From Balanoglossus misakiensis (lineage: Eukaryota; Hemichordata), in the NCBI GenBank assembly GCA_040954595.2, contig CM082577.2:7316001-7380000 (forward strand): a DNA stretch of 64,000 bases, read 5' to 3'. A model generated the notes under the pieces. The model was not told the origin of the DNA. It worked only from the letters and a program-made list of their open reading frames with translations, and searched no databases. Below are positions 36,201 to 47,900 of the stretch, piece by piece (the stretch's first letter is position 1; each line of letters starts with the position of its first letter). The position numbers and the translations under genes are program-made.

Positions 36201-38676
36201 TAATTTGCTTCAGTTACCCGCCCTGTTTCGGCATTGAACGGCCAGCGTGTCGTAACAAATCTAGATGGAACTTGCGTCTTTTTGGAGAACCAAAACCAGG
36301 CCACCCTGAATAATCGCAGCGAACTGGCACATTTCTGGCGAATATATAACGTAGCTCAGTGTTATTCATTAGATAAGCCAATTATCACAGTACCCGCGTC
36401 TCCTCCCCACTTATTATTCACAGTCATTCTGGAGTAGGCTCATTTGCATAATTAACCAAGTCCAGCGCATATTTCCTGTCGCGCGCTAACATACTCCATC
36501 ACTAGTCAATAGTCTGACGATCGAGTTCTACTTACACGAAACTGACCAGAAATCCAGCGCCTTTAATACAATACACAAAGTGTCCAGCAATCAAATATCG
36601 CCGAAAATAATTATCGCAACGTAAAAGGAAGCAATTATTTTATTCAATATTTGAAATGTTACAATATCGACTGAGAGGGGAAAGTGTCGGCAGGGTATAA
36701 AAGTAGATATTTAAAAAAATCTTTGTTGAAATAACGGGACAAAGAAAACTATATATAATGGATGCATTTCGTTAAATTACTCACACATTGACAGTTGCCA
36801 TTGTGTTCTAGTATAAAGCTAAAATGACGTGGTTTAATTTTTCAGCGTAATTTCCTGTTTACCCAATAGGCCTACTTCAAGCTTTGACTGATCATTGGTG
36901 TGTCACGAATAAGCAATAAATGTACGAACGTCATTTGCAAATCAAAAAATTAGGGTGGCTGTTAAGACTGTCATAATTTGCCAAACAAAATCAATTTCGA
37001 CAAGAAGAAATTGTTTTTTGACAATCAAACTTTTCTTCACACATCACTGTATTCGATTAGGTGGCATATGCGTGCGACCGACAATTAATTTTTAATATTC
37101 ATCTTTCCAATCGTTAAAACCAACTTGATGTCATGTTTACGCAGACAAGCGATGGGTCTAAAAGCTTCTTAAATTGTTTTCAGGGTTAATGTGTCATGGA
37201 CAAAGGATGTCTATCATCATTCTTGGTGAACAGTGTTCCCTTGAATAGTTAATCATAAACGGATGACACATACTTGATGTGATTTCATTAGTTGCCACGA
37301 CTACGAAACCATTAACCATTAATAGAAATACAGATTAATTTTATTTAATTCCCTAAAGCATGGTCAGTGCAATTGTCCGTATTCTGCTTGGGACAATGCC
37401 ACAGTTTTTATATGTGTAACGACCGATATTAGTGTTGACTAAATGAATACTGATCCAGACTTCAATTCGATTTTCAATAATAACAGTACTGGCTGTACAC
37501 ATACAGGCTGTGTTGACTAACAATGAGCAATGTTCCAAGTCTAGACTCGAAGGAACTGCAGCGGAAGCACTAGAATACTGCAAATATAACGAGCTTTTAA
37601 TGACACTATTCTCCTCTCAGCTCAGCAAATAAAACGGCATCCGACGGCATGACTCCCCTCGCGTGACGAAACCGGTATCCCCAAACCATTCATTCATTCA
37701 TTATATACGGCCATCTTTTATACTTGACAAAAGGCTGAAAGAGGGGTGTGACGAGAAACTTTAGTATATTAAACAGCCATCTGCAAGTAAGAAATGGGTC
37801 AACCTTACTCCGTTTTCGAAAAGAAGTTTGTTCGGTGGAAGTTACCCCCCCCCCCCCGAGCTGACAAATGCGCTTGCGATTTTTTTGTTTCCATGGGTTA
37901 GATTTGCATGCGACATTCGAGACAGAAGCTCTCGTGGAAAAAAATGAACAGATCTATGCGAAATCACGGCAGTCTGTCTCCGTTGTGGAGTTTTAATCGG
38001 AATTCGTCATTTTCTGTTCGCCAATGACGATGAGGGTGTGTGTATACAAATTGACATAATGTATACCATGACGAGTGACAAGGAATATTTACAGATAGAG
38101 GAGAGAGTAGTACAATTCTAATATCCTTTCCTCAGAAAGAAAAAAAGTGTTACTTACAATTGTGGACGTCGGACTTTTAGTGCTCGTAGGTGACCCGCTT
38201 ATGTTTGAAGGACGCGTTATATTTGAGCCTGAGATGATTTCCCAGGCTATAAGTCTCCTTATCTCACTATTCTGCTCGACACGCGACATCTTGGCCGGGT
38301 TCAGGTTGCAGATGGTCACCGCCGGGAAGTCCAGCGCGCTCTCGAACGTGATCTGCAGGCTGACGCTCACTTCGCGCTGGTAGTACTTCTGCAGGAGCGT
38401 GATCACCTGCCACGAGAAGAGACCGAAGGCCGAGAGGAAGACGACGCACCAGAAGAGGCGGCGGTAGACGTTCTTGGCAGTGTAGGTCCTCGGTATGCCG
38501 TGGCATGTCGTGTTCTCCAGCAGCGACGCCCCCAGCTCCTTCAGGTTGACGTCGCCGCTTGTACCGTGACCGCCGGCGTCGCGATCGAAGTTGGTCGTCC
38601 GCCGGTTGCTGTTCGGGTCCACCGTGAACGCCTCCATGCCGGCCAAGTCATGATTGCCGTACCGGTGTTCAGCCAT
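30231..38676 (-). CDS. DEG/ENaC-family sodium channel subunit, complete, 11 exons
   Basis: Trimeric amiloride-sensitive-type cation channel subunit of the plasma membrane. Exons in transcription order: 38676-38158, 34227-34043, 33127-33024, 32720-32557, 32422-32321, 31966-31852, 31622-31538, 31354-31297, 30942-30866, 30658-30583, 30392-30231; all in phase, 548 aa. The N-terminal gating His-Gly lies in NTTCHG (59-60); TM1 ~74-94; FPAVTICN 117-124; HDIRDLL; the finger/thumb cysteines in YGNCYTFNSG, YGDCKD, ACEKSC and CNC; the SLWPS motif in the 58-base exon 8; Ser501 at the degenerin position; GMS 512-514 as the G/S-x-S selectivity filter; TM2 ~506-528; a short C-tail with no PPxY. The start is the first ATG in a good context; the upstream open frame has no ATG. 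Extracellular residues resemble FMRFamide-gated channels and ENaC more than vertebrate ASICs. The ligand is unknown. Confidence 0.92.
31975..31991. repeat. (GACA)n microsatellite abutting the exon 6 acceptor of DEG/ENaC
   Basis: On the minus strand the repeat reads TGTC units leading into CTATTTACAG and exon 6 at 31966, so it supplies the pyrimidine-rich tract of the acceptor. A second (GACA)n run lies at 32788-32811, ~70 bases upstream of exon 4. Confidence 0.8.
32788..32811. repeat. (GACA)6 microsatellite
   Basis: Six GACA units in the DEG/ENaC intron between exons 3 and 4. Confidence 0.9.
34361..34519. repeat. (TGAA)21 followed by (GAAA)n compound microsatellite
   Basis: TGAA repeats run uninterrupted from 34361 to 34444 (21 units), with an imperfect lead-in from ~34341, then GAAA-type repeats from 34450 to 34519. 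The array lies in DEG/ENaC intron 1, ~130 bases before exon 2 in the direction of transcription. A Phe/Ser/Ile/His-rich frame on the minus strand here is an artefact of the repeat. Confidence 0.95.
35936..36016 (+). promoter_or_regulatory. Orphan TATA-type core promoter inside DEG/ENaC intron 1
   Basis: TATAAAAG at 35936-35943 is followed ~60 bases later by CGCGCATGG (ATG at 36002) and then AAAGGTACAT, which could be a splice donor. It points opposite to the host gene. No coding continuation was recognised on the plus strand, so this is a motif-level call only. Confidence 0.25.
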
Positions 38677-41600
38677 ATCGACAAAATTGTCGCACCGATA
38701 CAAAGTAGACGAAAAGGACAAATAACGACAACGGCAATGACCTCTCGCTTTCAAAGAAGAGTCAAAGACCAGACAAGTTCCACAAAAATATTCACATTCC
38801 GCTTGATTCCAGCCTGCAGACCGCAGTTTCGCGATGTCGTGAACGAGGACAACTCCCTTCCCCCGTCGGCCGCGGTGAATTTGTTTAACAACTGTCTGCG
38901 CGGTGACAGAAAGGCTCGGTGCTTGTCAGTGTCAGGTTAATTCAAACGACGTCACAACAAACACGCGCAGGCAAAGAATTGTTTGAACTGTTGTGACAAT
39001 CAGCGAAAGGTATATGAGCTATTCAATTGTGATAAACCCGAAAGCTCGCCTTACAATAACTTCTGGGTCACCAATACAATACGAAGGCCTTCACTGCTGT
39101 GGTACTCGCTGCTTGACTACGTCAAAACACAGTAATTCGAGTTTGACCATTGGAGCGAGGAGTAATTAATATTTATGACGAAATTAATATTCGTCATTTC
39201 TTTATTTGCATAAAAAAGCAATTCAAGCACTTATTTTATTATTCATGATGGCGGACTAACTTTTCGTCCATACGGACCAAGTCCTGGAGACTCCTGGATT
39301 AAAGGCTCTTTCCACGCATGCATGTGGGAACAATCTTACCTACCGCCGACTTCAAACAAACTTGAGACAATGATGTACAAAAAATGCTCGTTCTCTCACC
39401 TATTGATTTCTGGATCCGATTTAATATCCATGTTAAAGCCCCTATGGCCGTATTTTGCTATATCTTTGAATAAAATAAGAAACGTGCTATTTAGAAGTGC
39501 TTGAAGGGTTAATGCGCCCTCATTGGCACTCGCGGCATTTGATAAGCTTCGTGGGCGACGAGCGCGTTGCAACATAAAAACGATCGTTAGGGGCGCAATT
39601 CAGACAAACTTCATCGCTTTCTTGCTCTTCCTCGAAGTCACCATCTTGGTCGGAGTTCCGTCCACACCCCAGCACTTGCCATGCTTGTACACAGGGAGTT
39701 TTCTTCTCAAACGACTCAGTAATATGAAGTGTATCCGTGTAAAATGACAAACATCTAAATGACTAATATATCGGCTTGCGCCTGACGCACCTAAGCCTCT
39801 TTCATTCGTTATGGTCCACACTTCTCTCGAAATTAGTAAAAAAAATTCGCGGAAAAAGAGAAAAAGCGCGAAGAATTATTTTATTCAACAGGATTATGAT
39901 GAGTCTCCTTGGTTGCCGTGCAAGATGTTTCGCAGTTCCACGTGACTCCGACCGCAATAATTTGGTGGTCTTTAGTAGTGCGCCCTCAAACTACCTCACC
40001 ACAGAAGAGACGCAGCCTTTCTAAATTGTAGAGATACACTTTCACGCTTTGACCAAAGGAGCTTCCAGGGAGCGAAATGTAAATAGCGCCACCAACAGCA
40101 AGAGAAAACTAAATTGTCCACTTTCTTTCTTCTTCGCACCATTCTTGCCGGAATAACATTATCACTGACGGGGGGTGGGGGTGGGGGGGGGGGGCTCGTT
40201 TCTGATAATCACGAAACGCCTAGGAAACGCTTGTGCTCGAACCTTACACAGGGACAGTGATAAGAAATCGCTGTTGTACTGTATTATAGTCACAGATTTG
40301 ACATTGCTAGGGCATGGGAGGCCGTCCACTTAATTAGGACTGTGTCCTGTTTATACTGAAGAACTCTAAACGAGGTTTTGGTCAATCGACTGGACGGAGG
40401 AAGAGAAAGAAGACGATTAGAAAGCCAAGATCTTCAAGGCCCTGAAAGAAGGTCCAATAGGCTCTCATCTGCCTGGGACACCCGGGTAATACGAGGATTA
40501 TACCTCTTGACCCCGGTAGAAATAAATAAAACTTGTGAGCACTTTTCTGTTAAGACGGTTTGTCAGTTTCGGCCAAATCTATGTTCACACAAAACCCTGG
40601 GCAATTGCCGTCGAAGTTTGAGCGGCATTATTGATTATTTTAAAGAAAATCGTATATGCAAATCGGTCCTGTAGTTTTGTATTATTTTGTCACCTTGGGG
40701 CTAATGTAGATTGTGCACGTCGCCTGATAATTTCTATTTCATCCGTCCTTCGTGATTTTTGTCGGCACGACCGAAAAGAACTAAAGCTATTAAAGAAGCA
40801 AAGTTCCCACGGATGTCTTTTCTCTAGTCACGTCTCAAGCACGGCGCAGGAATTTTATTGCTCCACTAATGTTTACCACAAGAGCAATGATCAGAAGAAG
40901 ATGAAAATTAAAACAACGAATTTCTAACTTGACCATTGCGTCTCCGTCGCTCACGGCGACAGCAGTGACGGGATTCTACTTTCACAGACGTGTTGCACGC
41001 GTTACAAATCATACACCGATAAAGCAGATGACCGAGATATTAGTAAGGCCTTTCATTTGATTGACAGCAACAGGTATAAGAACATCTCTCTCAGTCGCCT
41101 CTTTGATATGCTCCATTGAGTCCACACACCCAAAGGAAGTGAAGAATCTCTTTCACCGGAGAGGAAGGACTCCGGGGGCTTTCTCGGCCTGGCAATAACG
41201 AAAACTTCGCAGTCTGTCACGTCGCTGCCAGCTGCCCCAACCGCGATTCGTGTCTGGTGTCAGTTGAAAAACCCGCACGTGGTGCATTATTTGCGAGAGA
41301 AAGAAAACAAATTCCGTGAAATAATTTATAAGCTTTACAGCGAAACGTGATTAAACCGAGCGACATCGCAACCTTCGCCTTTTTTCTGTGGCTTTTAAAA
41401 ACATTGTTCGGAATTTCGTTGAATGATTCACTGAGTGGCCGAATTGAGCAGCGTGGGCGCACCCTTCAAAAACACTGGGGGCCCGTCATGAGGAGCATTT
41501 CGAGTCTTGTATAATCTTTCCTGCATATAACAATCCCCTAGATCTCGTCCATCTCAGTTACATTTATTCCCGTGTGAACTCCAGAAACGAGATAAGCGAT

Positions 41601-43212
41601 ATTGTCACTCTGTGGTGATTAAAACACAAGCAATCACGATTTGCGTCGATCGTCAACCGAGCCGGGAGGTTAAACGCAAAAGTTTAACAGGCGAAGACTC
41701 GAACTCCAAAGTTTGAGATTCAAAGATAAAAATGGAGTCGCAAGAAAACAGTGAACTACATATGTATTTTATTTAACTAATAATATTTTTAAAACATTTC
41801 GTCTGTTTTTGAACATTAATTCACAGAGTTGAGCTGCTGGAAAGCTGTCGTTGTGTCTATGACGTCATAATGGTAATATTTGTGATCCTCCACCGGAAAA
41901 ACAGGCGTATCTGAAGAATAAAGTTTGTCCCCGAAATTGACCTTTCAGAATGAATAAACACTTGAAAAGTGCCGGTAGTACCTCTTGACCTTTTCCGCGG
42001 ACGATCTATTGTTGCGGCTCTAATATTGGTAATCACCGCGTGCGCCACCAATAGGTAGGTTGTATGCTATACTTTTGTTTTTTTGTGTGGACTTTTCGTC
42101 CATGGCTTAGGCGCATTACCTCATAATACTAGATTGGCAACATGAAAGATTTTCTAGACGTTTTAAACTTATTTTCCAAATAAGCTGACACACTGTTATC
42201 CAACTAATTTAATTTATACTACTATAGTAGATTATCCGACCGAGGTGTTTGGGAAAAAGCTGGTTTTAACTTTAATAAGTGTACTGCGTGAATCACGGTT
42301 TAACGTGATTGACTCACGCGAAACACTCACAGTTAAACAAAAGATCAAGGAGGCTAAATGTTGACTGTAAAAACTGCGATCAATTTGTCTTAAGATGTCA
42401 GGAGGATTTATGGTTGTGGATAAGACAGCCCCCACTACAGACTGCAACTGCACGTAACTGAGTTATTTTTCACAATCATATAGCAATCTCCTTCGGCTAA
42501 TCTCCGCGGAACACAAACGGAATTCAGAGGCCGTGCACCCTTAACTCCGAGTAATGTCCACAATCAACTGTAACGAGGGCGCGTTACCCGGGAAACGGCA
42601 CTCCCGCATTGTGATGTTGACCGTGAGATGGGCAGGTCGTAATGGAATGGAGATGTTTTCGACACGGCATTCCATGAAAGAGGGTCTTTGTGACTCAGTG
42701 CCTGGGTTTGCTTTCGCATTGGGTGGCGCGCTGAATAGTGTGGGCCAGCGCGCACTTTCTCCCGTTCATCTTAAATAGCAATAAGGCAGAATGTGACGCA
42801 TTTCATCTTTTACTTGCAAAAAAAGGCAACTCAGTGGCCATCATCTCCTTCAGATTGCATTCTTTTCGTCCTAGATACCACGCAAATGGAGTACGTGTTT
42901 ATGAAACGCTGATGATGTGCCATTTTGCGATTTTCCCCCTTTTTATTTACCGGCGTTTTATCGGGGGAAAGTTATGACGCAAGACCGGTCTGCACACAAA
43001 TGTGTCAATCCGACATCATCAATCGCCCTTGTCTTTGTAGTCTTTTTAGCAACTAAATAAGCCCATTGTTTTATTCTCGGTGGTTAATTCTCAAATTGAG
43101 TAGACCCTCCTTTTAAATGGCCAAGTGATTTGCGCAAATTGATTAGTCATGGTACGTAATCGAATTTTGGGGCACTTTATTACGCTGCCAGTCTATCAAA
43201 ATTTATCGGGGG

Positions 43213-43410
43213 TATATAAAAATAAAACCCAGTAGCAGCGGAGACTTTATGTCAGATCAGCAGAACAGGCTCGGCTGAGAAGTTAAACGAGAGCAATTTT
43301 TAGTCACCCGGGGAATAAGAGTGTTTTGTTGAGATTTGTAGGCAATTTCATCCGACAGAAACTTACTCCATTGACGCAGCACAAGTTGTTACTCAGATGC
43401 ATTCTATTGT
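43213..43410 (+). promoter_or_regulatory. Candidate TATA promoter and first exon, no identified gene
   Basis: TATATAAA at 43213-43220 predicts a start near 43243. The following stretch contains a 10-codon open frame (ATG at 43249), then ATGCATTCTATT (ATG at 43397) directly before a consensus donor GTAAGT at 43409. It could be a first exon of a non-coding RNA or a distal 5' exon of netrin 17 kb downstream; nothing proves either. Confidence 0.25.
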
Positions 43411-44150
43411 AAGTTTTCGCTCTTCCCGCGCGGGTTCTCTATGTTTCCATTTTGTTTTGGAGGACACGGGTGATGACGCGAACTCTAACATTGAGCTATC
43501 TGGCGACGAAAACAAAGCACAACTCCTACAGGAGTTTTTGACATCAACCGTTATAATTTTTCTGAACATATGAGGTGTACACATTTCCATATTGAAACGG
43601 TGAGGCGATGCATGCCCCCACCTATATACCAACGAGTATGACCACTGCTTTATTCCATCAATCCAATTCAAGGATCTGTGGTACCGGCGTCTTCGGCCAA
43701 TAGTTGTCAAATTGAAAAAGCAGCTGTTGACATCAGGTCATGTTTCCGCATAATGATTGAGAGGATGAAAACAAACCAGTTTGTAATTTTAGTCACGTTT
43801 GTCTATCATTCCCCCGGGCTTGTTTCTTCAACGCGATGCTGTGTACTTTTTGGGGTCCCTTATTGACAAATCTGTCAGCAATATAAAAAAATGCTATCTG
43901 GACACCTGTGCCAGAGATACCCTTATGCAGGATGTAATTTTGAACAGCAAAGGTTGATAATTAATATCAAGCCCCAAGTCAGGTCTACAGTCTAACATTG
44001 ACAGGCATTATGTTCAGCAATTTTGACCTAATGACTTCAGAAAATGGTCGATTGGATTCGAAACCGCAATTTGACTTCGATGTGAAAAATCCGTAAACAA
44101 TCTGAGTTCGTCTCCTTTGCAACTTACTCTGTGCGCCACGGCACTTGCGT

Positions 44151-44164
44151 GTTGCCATGGTAAC
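44151..44164 (+). promoter_or_regulatory. RFX X-box motif
   Basis: GTTGCCATGGTAAC fits the RFX X-box (inverted half-sites separated by two bases) and continues into AACGTCAC, a CRE-like half-site. Confidence 0.4.
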
Positions 44165-44957
44165 GTCACGAAAATGATCTCATCGTGACCACAGAGCTCT
44201 CGGTAAAAGGCCAAAAATGTCAGGCCACCATGCTGCTTTTTGGAAGAAATATGCCGGTTCCCACAACGGAGAATTTGGGGATCAATTTTGTTGGCAATAT
44301 ATCTTGACACTTGAAATTGCCGGCTTCGCGGCGCGATAGTTTCAGAGCCAGTACGTGACAGCAACTCGATGGGCATCGAGGTTTGGGTGATAGTGACAAA
44401 ATTAAAAAAAAGTAGGAAGAAAAAGGCGCGTGACAATATTGCAGCCAGGGAAAATTGTTTTTTCTTTTATCCTTGGCAACGATTGAATAGTGTAGCGAGT
44501 GTATTACGTCCATTCACAATAGTGGACAAGTCATCTACAAGTAGAAATTGGGGACTTTACGCGAAGCAAAATTTGCTTTGGCACGTGTATGTATTTCTAA
44601 AAGTTTCCAAACTTCCCATCACTTGCATAGCTAGCCTATATGTTTCCACTTGCAGACGCCTTTGTTGGAGGCGATAGCATATCTGTTTTTGCCGTTCTGC
44701 TTTTCAAGTTGGCCCATCAAAAGACGCGTATAAGTGATCTTAAGTGGTTTCCCATCGAACGGTGTTTTCATCTGGTTATTATTGCTCCGAGGACGACATC
44801 AACAAATGCGTCCACTTTCGCACGTTGGAGTTAAAAATCTGTAAACACCAACGCCGGGTGATTTGTTGAAAGCAAAACAGAGATACTGTCCGTCGACATG
44901 CAATAAAACCTTCTCACGGTGATTGATTGTCACGATGTGTGGTTGCAGCGCGCTGTC

Positions 44958-44971
44958 GTTGCCCTGGCAAC
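44958..44971 (+). promoter_or_regulatory. RFX X-box motif
   Basis: GTTGCCCTGGCAAC has two perfect RFX half-sites and lies ~800 bases from the X-box at 44151. Confidence 0.4.
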
Positions 44972-47900
44972 TGAGCCAGGGGCATGATGTGTGGGAAAGG
45001 GCAGTGGTGGTCCACGCCGGGCACTTTCCGCGCGGTCTGCTCGGGATAAAAAAACACGTTTTTCTGAATGAAAAGGTGGGAGAAATGTGGAATGGAAGAA
45101 GAGGGGTGGTATGCCAATTAAAGGGACAAATTCTCTCTTTTTTGACCTTTTTGTGATATCAAGACTACATGGAATACCTGCATAAAGTTTCTCAGTGTAC
45201 AAAATAATGGTGTTTCATGACTTAAAAAGTACAGAATATCTACCCCTTTGTCGTATGTAGAGAAATAATTTTGTTCGTGCCCCTGGACAAAATTTCCAGA
45301 TTTTATAGAAATGAAGGCGAGGTGTTTCGATCGTGTGGTGACCGGGTCTGTCTGATGCGGGCCCTTCTCTTGAAAGAGCCCTACCCCTTGAGCTTCCAAA
45401 AAAAAACCGTCTGCATTGTGTCGCGCTCCGATTTCTTTCTATAGGCAACAACCGTTCGGTCGGCTCTCGGCGTCTGCAAAGCTATATGGAGGTGCGGAAT
45501 TTCGCCACCGACGGCCTCAGGACGGGGTACCGAGCCACATAAACATTATCACGTCGATCGTCTACACCTGGTGAGTAAAATACGCCTCGTTTCGTTTTTG
45601 TCCCGCGTGTGGGTTGGCCTGGGCACGGAACAGGTGCGGTGCAAAACTCCCGGAGCAGACAATGAGTCGGCTCGGAATTTCTATTTACCATGATGAACGC
45701 CTGCTAATGGACCCCCATGTAGGTAGCGCACGGTAGTCTAAACGAGGCCGTGGCCACCAGATATATTATCCCCCCTTTTTAGCGGACAAAGTTTGGCATG
45801 TGTATACATTTTTTGTTGTCACGACAACCTCAAATCATCAACATCAACTTCAAACCAGTAATTGCACCAAATCACTGCAGATTCGCACAAATAAGTAAGG
45901 GTTCAATGCTCAGATGACTCAAAAGCATGTGTGTCGCGGCGCCCGGCCGCAACAATGGACCCATGGTATTCGTTGAAAAACAAAATGTGACAAAAAATAA
46001 AACCGACTGCCGTTTTTTCGATAAAAAACGTGACCGGTGGAAGGTATTGCTTTTTATTGCGTCAATATCTCAGTTTAGAGTTCAACAACACGACGGCGGC
46101 CATACCGCCAAAAGAAATAACCATCCCCACACATGCATGCTTTACGAAGTCGAATGAGAAAGAACAGTTGGCACATAAAACAAACGCAATGAAAAAAGAC
46201 TAACAAGTTACCATCGCAGTTTTTACTGGGGGAATTATCTTCAGACATTGACTCATCTTGGTCAAAATAGCAAAATAGAACAGAATAACAAAAAAACCTA
46301 AAGGCTATCGTGACAGGCACAGTAAAATGAAATGCCCTAAAATTACAATATTGGTATTGTTATTAATTTCTTTGGTCTTTAAAATAATAAACAAGAAATC
46401 AGGGAAGAATCGTTATAAATTTGCAGGAAAATTTACATTTTATTGGATTTCGATATTACTTTGTAGAATTAACTGTTAATAATTTTCTTGAAAAAAATTT
46501 GAGTAGTGGATGTAATATCCACACCACCTTGCATTTTAGCCGATATTACAGTAATTTACACGTTGGAATTTCAAAGCACTTTAAGACACTCATGTTAAGA
46601 AAGTTGAGACAGTCGTCTTAGCGGCATGGGACAGAATACAAATACTGTAGATACATGCTGTGGCTAAATCCAAGCGTGACATACCATGACAACAATATTG
46701 ATATTAGAGCGGCATAAACCACACGCCATTTTCCGTATATATACAGTGTGCGTAATGCTGAGTTGATGGTACACGTACAAAAATACGTGATCTTAAATTG
46801 TTGAATTGCGTCGAAAAAAATCGGATTTCTTTACTGAAGCCCGAGCTACACGTCCATTGCTGTATGTCGTGGTGTGAACCGACAACGATCGATCGATTGA
46901 TGATGACGGTTAGGAATTTTACGAGTTCGTCCGATAAGAGTTATGGCCCCCTCACTGCTTTTGACAAAGTGGTTGATAAAACTTGCCCGCGTAGGAGCTA
47001 ACAAAAAAAAACTACCACGGCGATAAAAAAAAACGTGACAAGAAAATAACGGAAAAGCCCAGATGGGTTCGTTTCGCCCAACTGGCTCGCGGAAGGACTT
47101 CTCCCCCCAGCCTGAAAAATGTAAAACGGTGATTGATTTTGATTTATGGTGGCCACAAGAATATTTATGCGGTCATGTGCCCCCACTGTATATATTAGTC
47201 CGAGGACTAACCGAGCGTGATAAATTGGTGGAACTATTTTAGGTAAGTCATGAAACAGACGGCACGGACGACAAAATGTAGACTACGACAGAGAACGACA
47301 CAATAGTCAGCTTTACACGTCATATCTCGCTCTTAGCCACGACTTGGGCGGGTTTGAACAAAAAAAATGATTACTATTTTCCTACGCGTTTCCTTGATTA
47401 CACCTTTTAGAATATTTCGCCAAGGGGGAATATTTTGGCCATGCCCTGACGCTGAGCTCCAAAAAGTGAACCGAACGGAACAGACAATAATTCGACCACA
47501 ATCATGTTGACCTAAATGTTGCGCGCGCAAAATTCCACTGTAAAATCAGTCATATTTATTCAGACAATTATACTCTCTTTTGAAAAAAGAAAAGCTATCT
47601 GCCGCTTGTGTGAAAGACACTTTGGTGGAGTTGACAGAGACTGGGGACTACAATAACACTCGCAGCTATCCAATCCGGTAAAGGAATGCCGACGACACTT
47701 TTGAAATAATGGTTTGTTGAGAAGGCTTGAAGTAAACAGACGCCGCAATGAAAAGGCCATTCGAATTCGTGTGAACGTTTTTCTGGTTCTGCCTTGGCGG
47801 GTTGTCGCTATTTGCAAGTCCAAATCTATTCTAGTCCGGGGAAGGTGATAAGCGCGTTATTAACGCCTTGTTTCACGAAACAGTGTGGGCCATTCTTTTA

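Noticed and set aside
36696-36703. Second TATAAAAG in channel intron 1
   Set aside because: No start codon, donor or GC-rich leader follows it at a sensible distance.
38267-38506. Open frame overlapping channel exon 1
   Set aside because: Alternate-frame shadow of the DEG/ENaC exon, which has clear family motifs in its own frame.
38677-38754. Upstream extension of the channel start
   Set aside because: The frame is open to 38754 but contains no ATG before 38676; the ATG at 38676 has G at -3 and +4.
41690-41790. tRNA B-box-like GAGTTCGAGTC on the minus strand
   Set aside because: No A box or cloverleaf-forming arms at the right distance.
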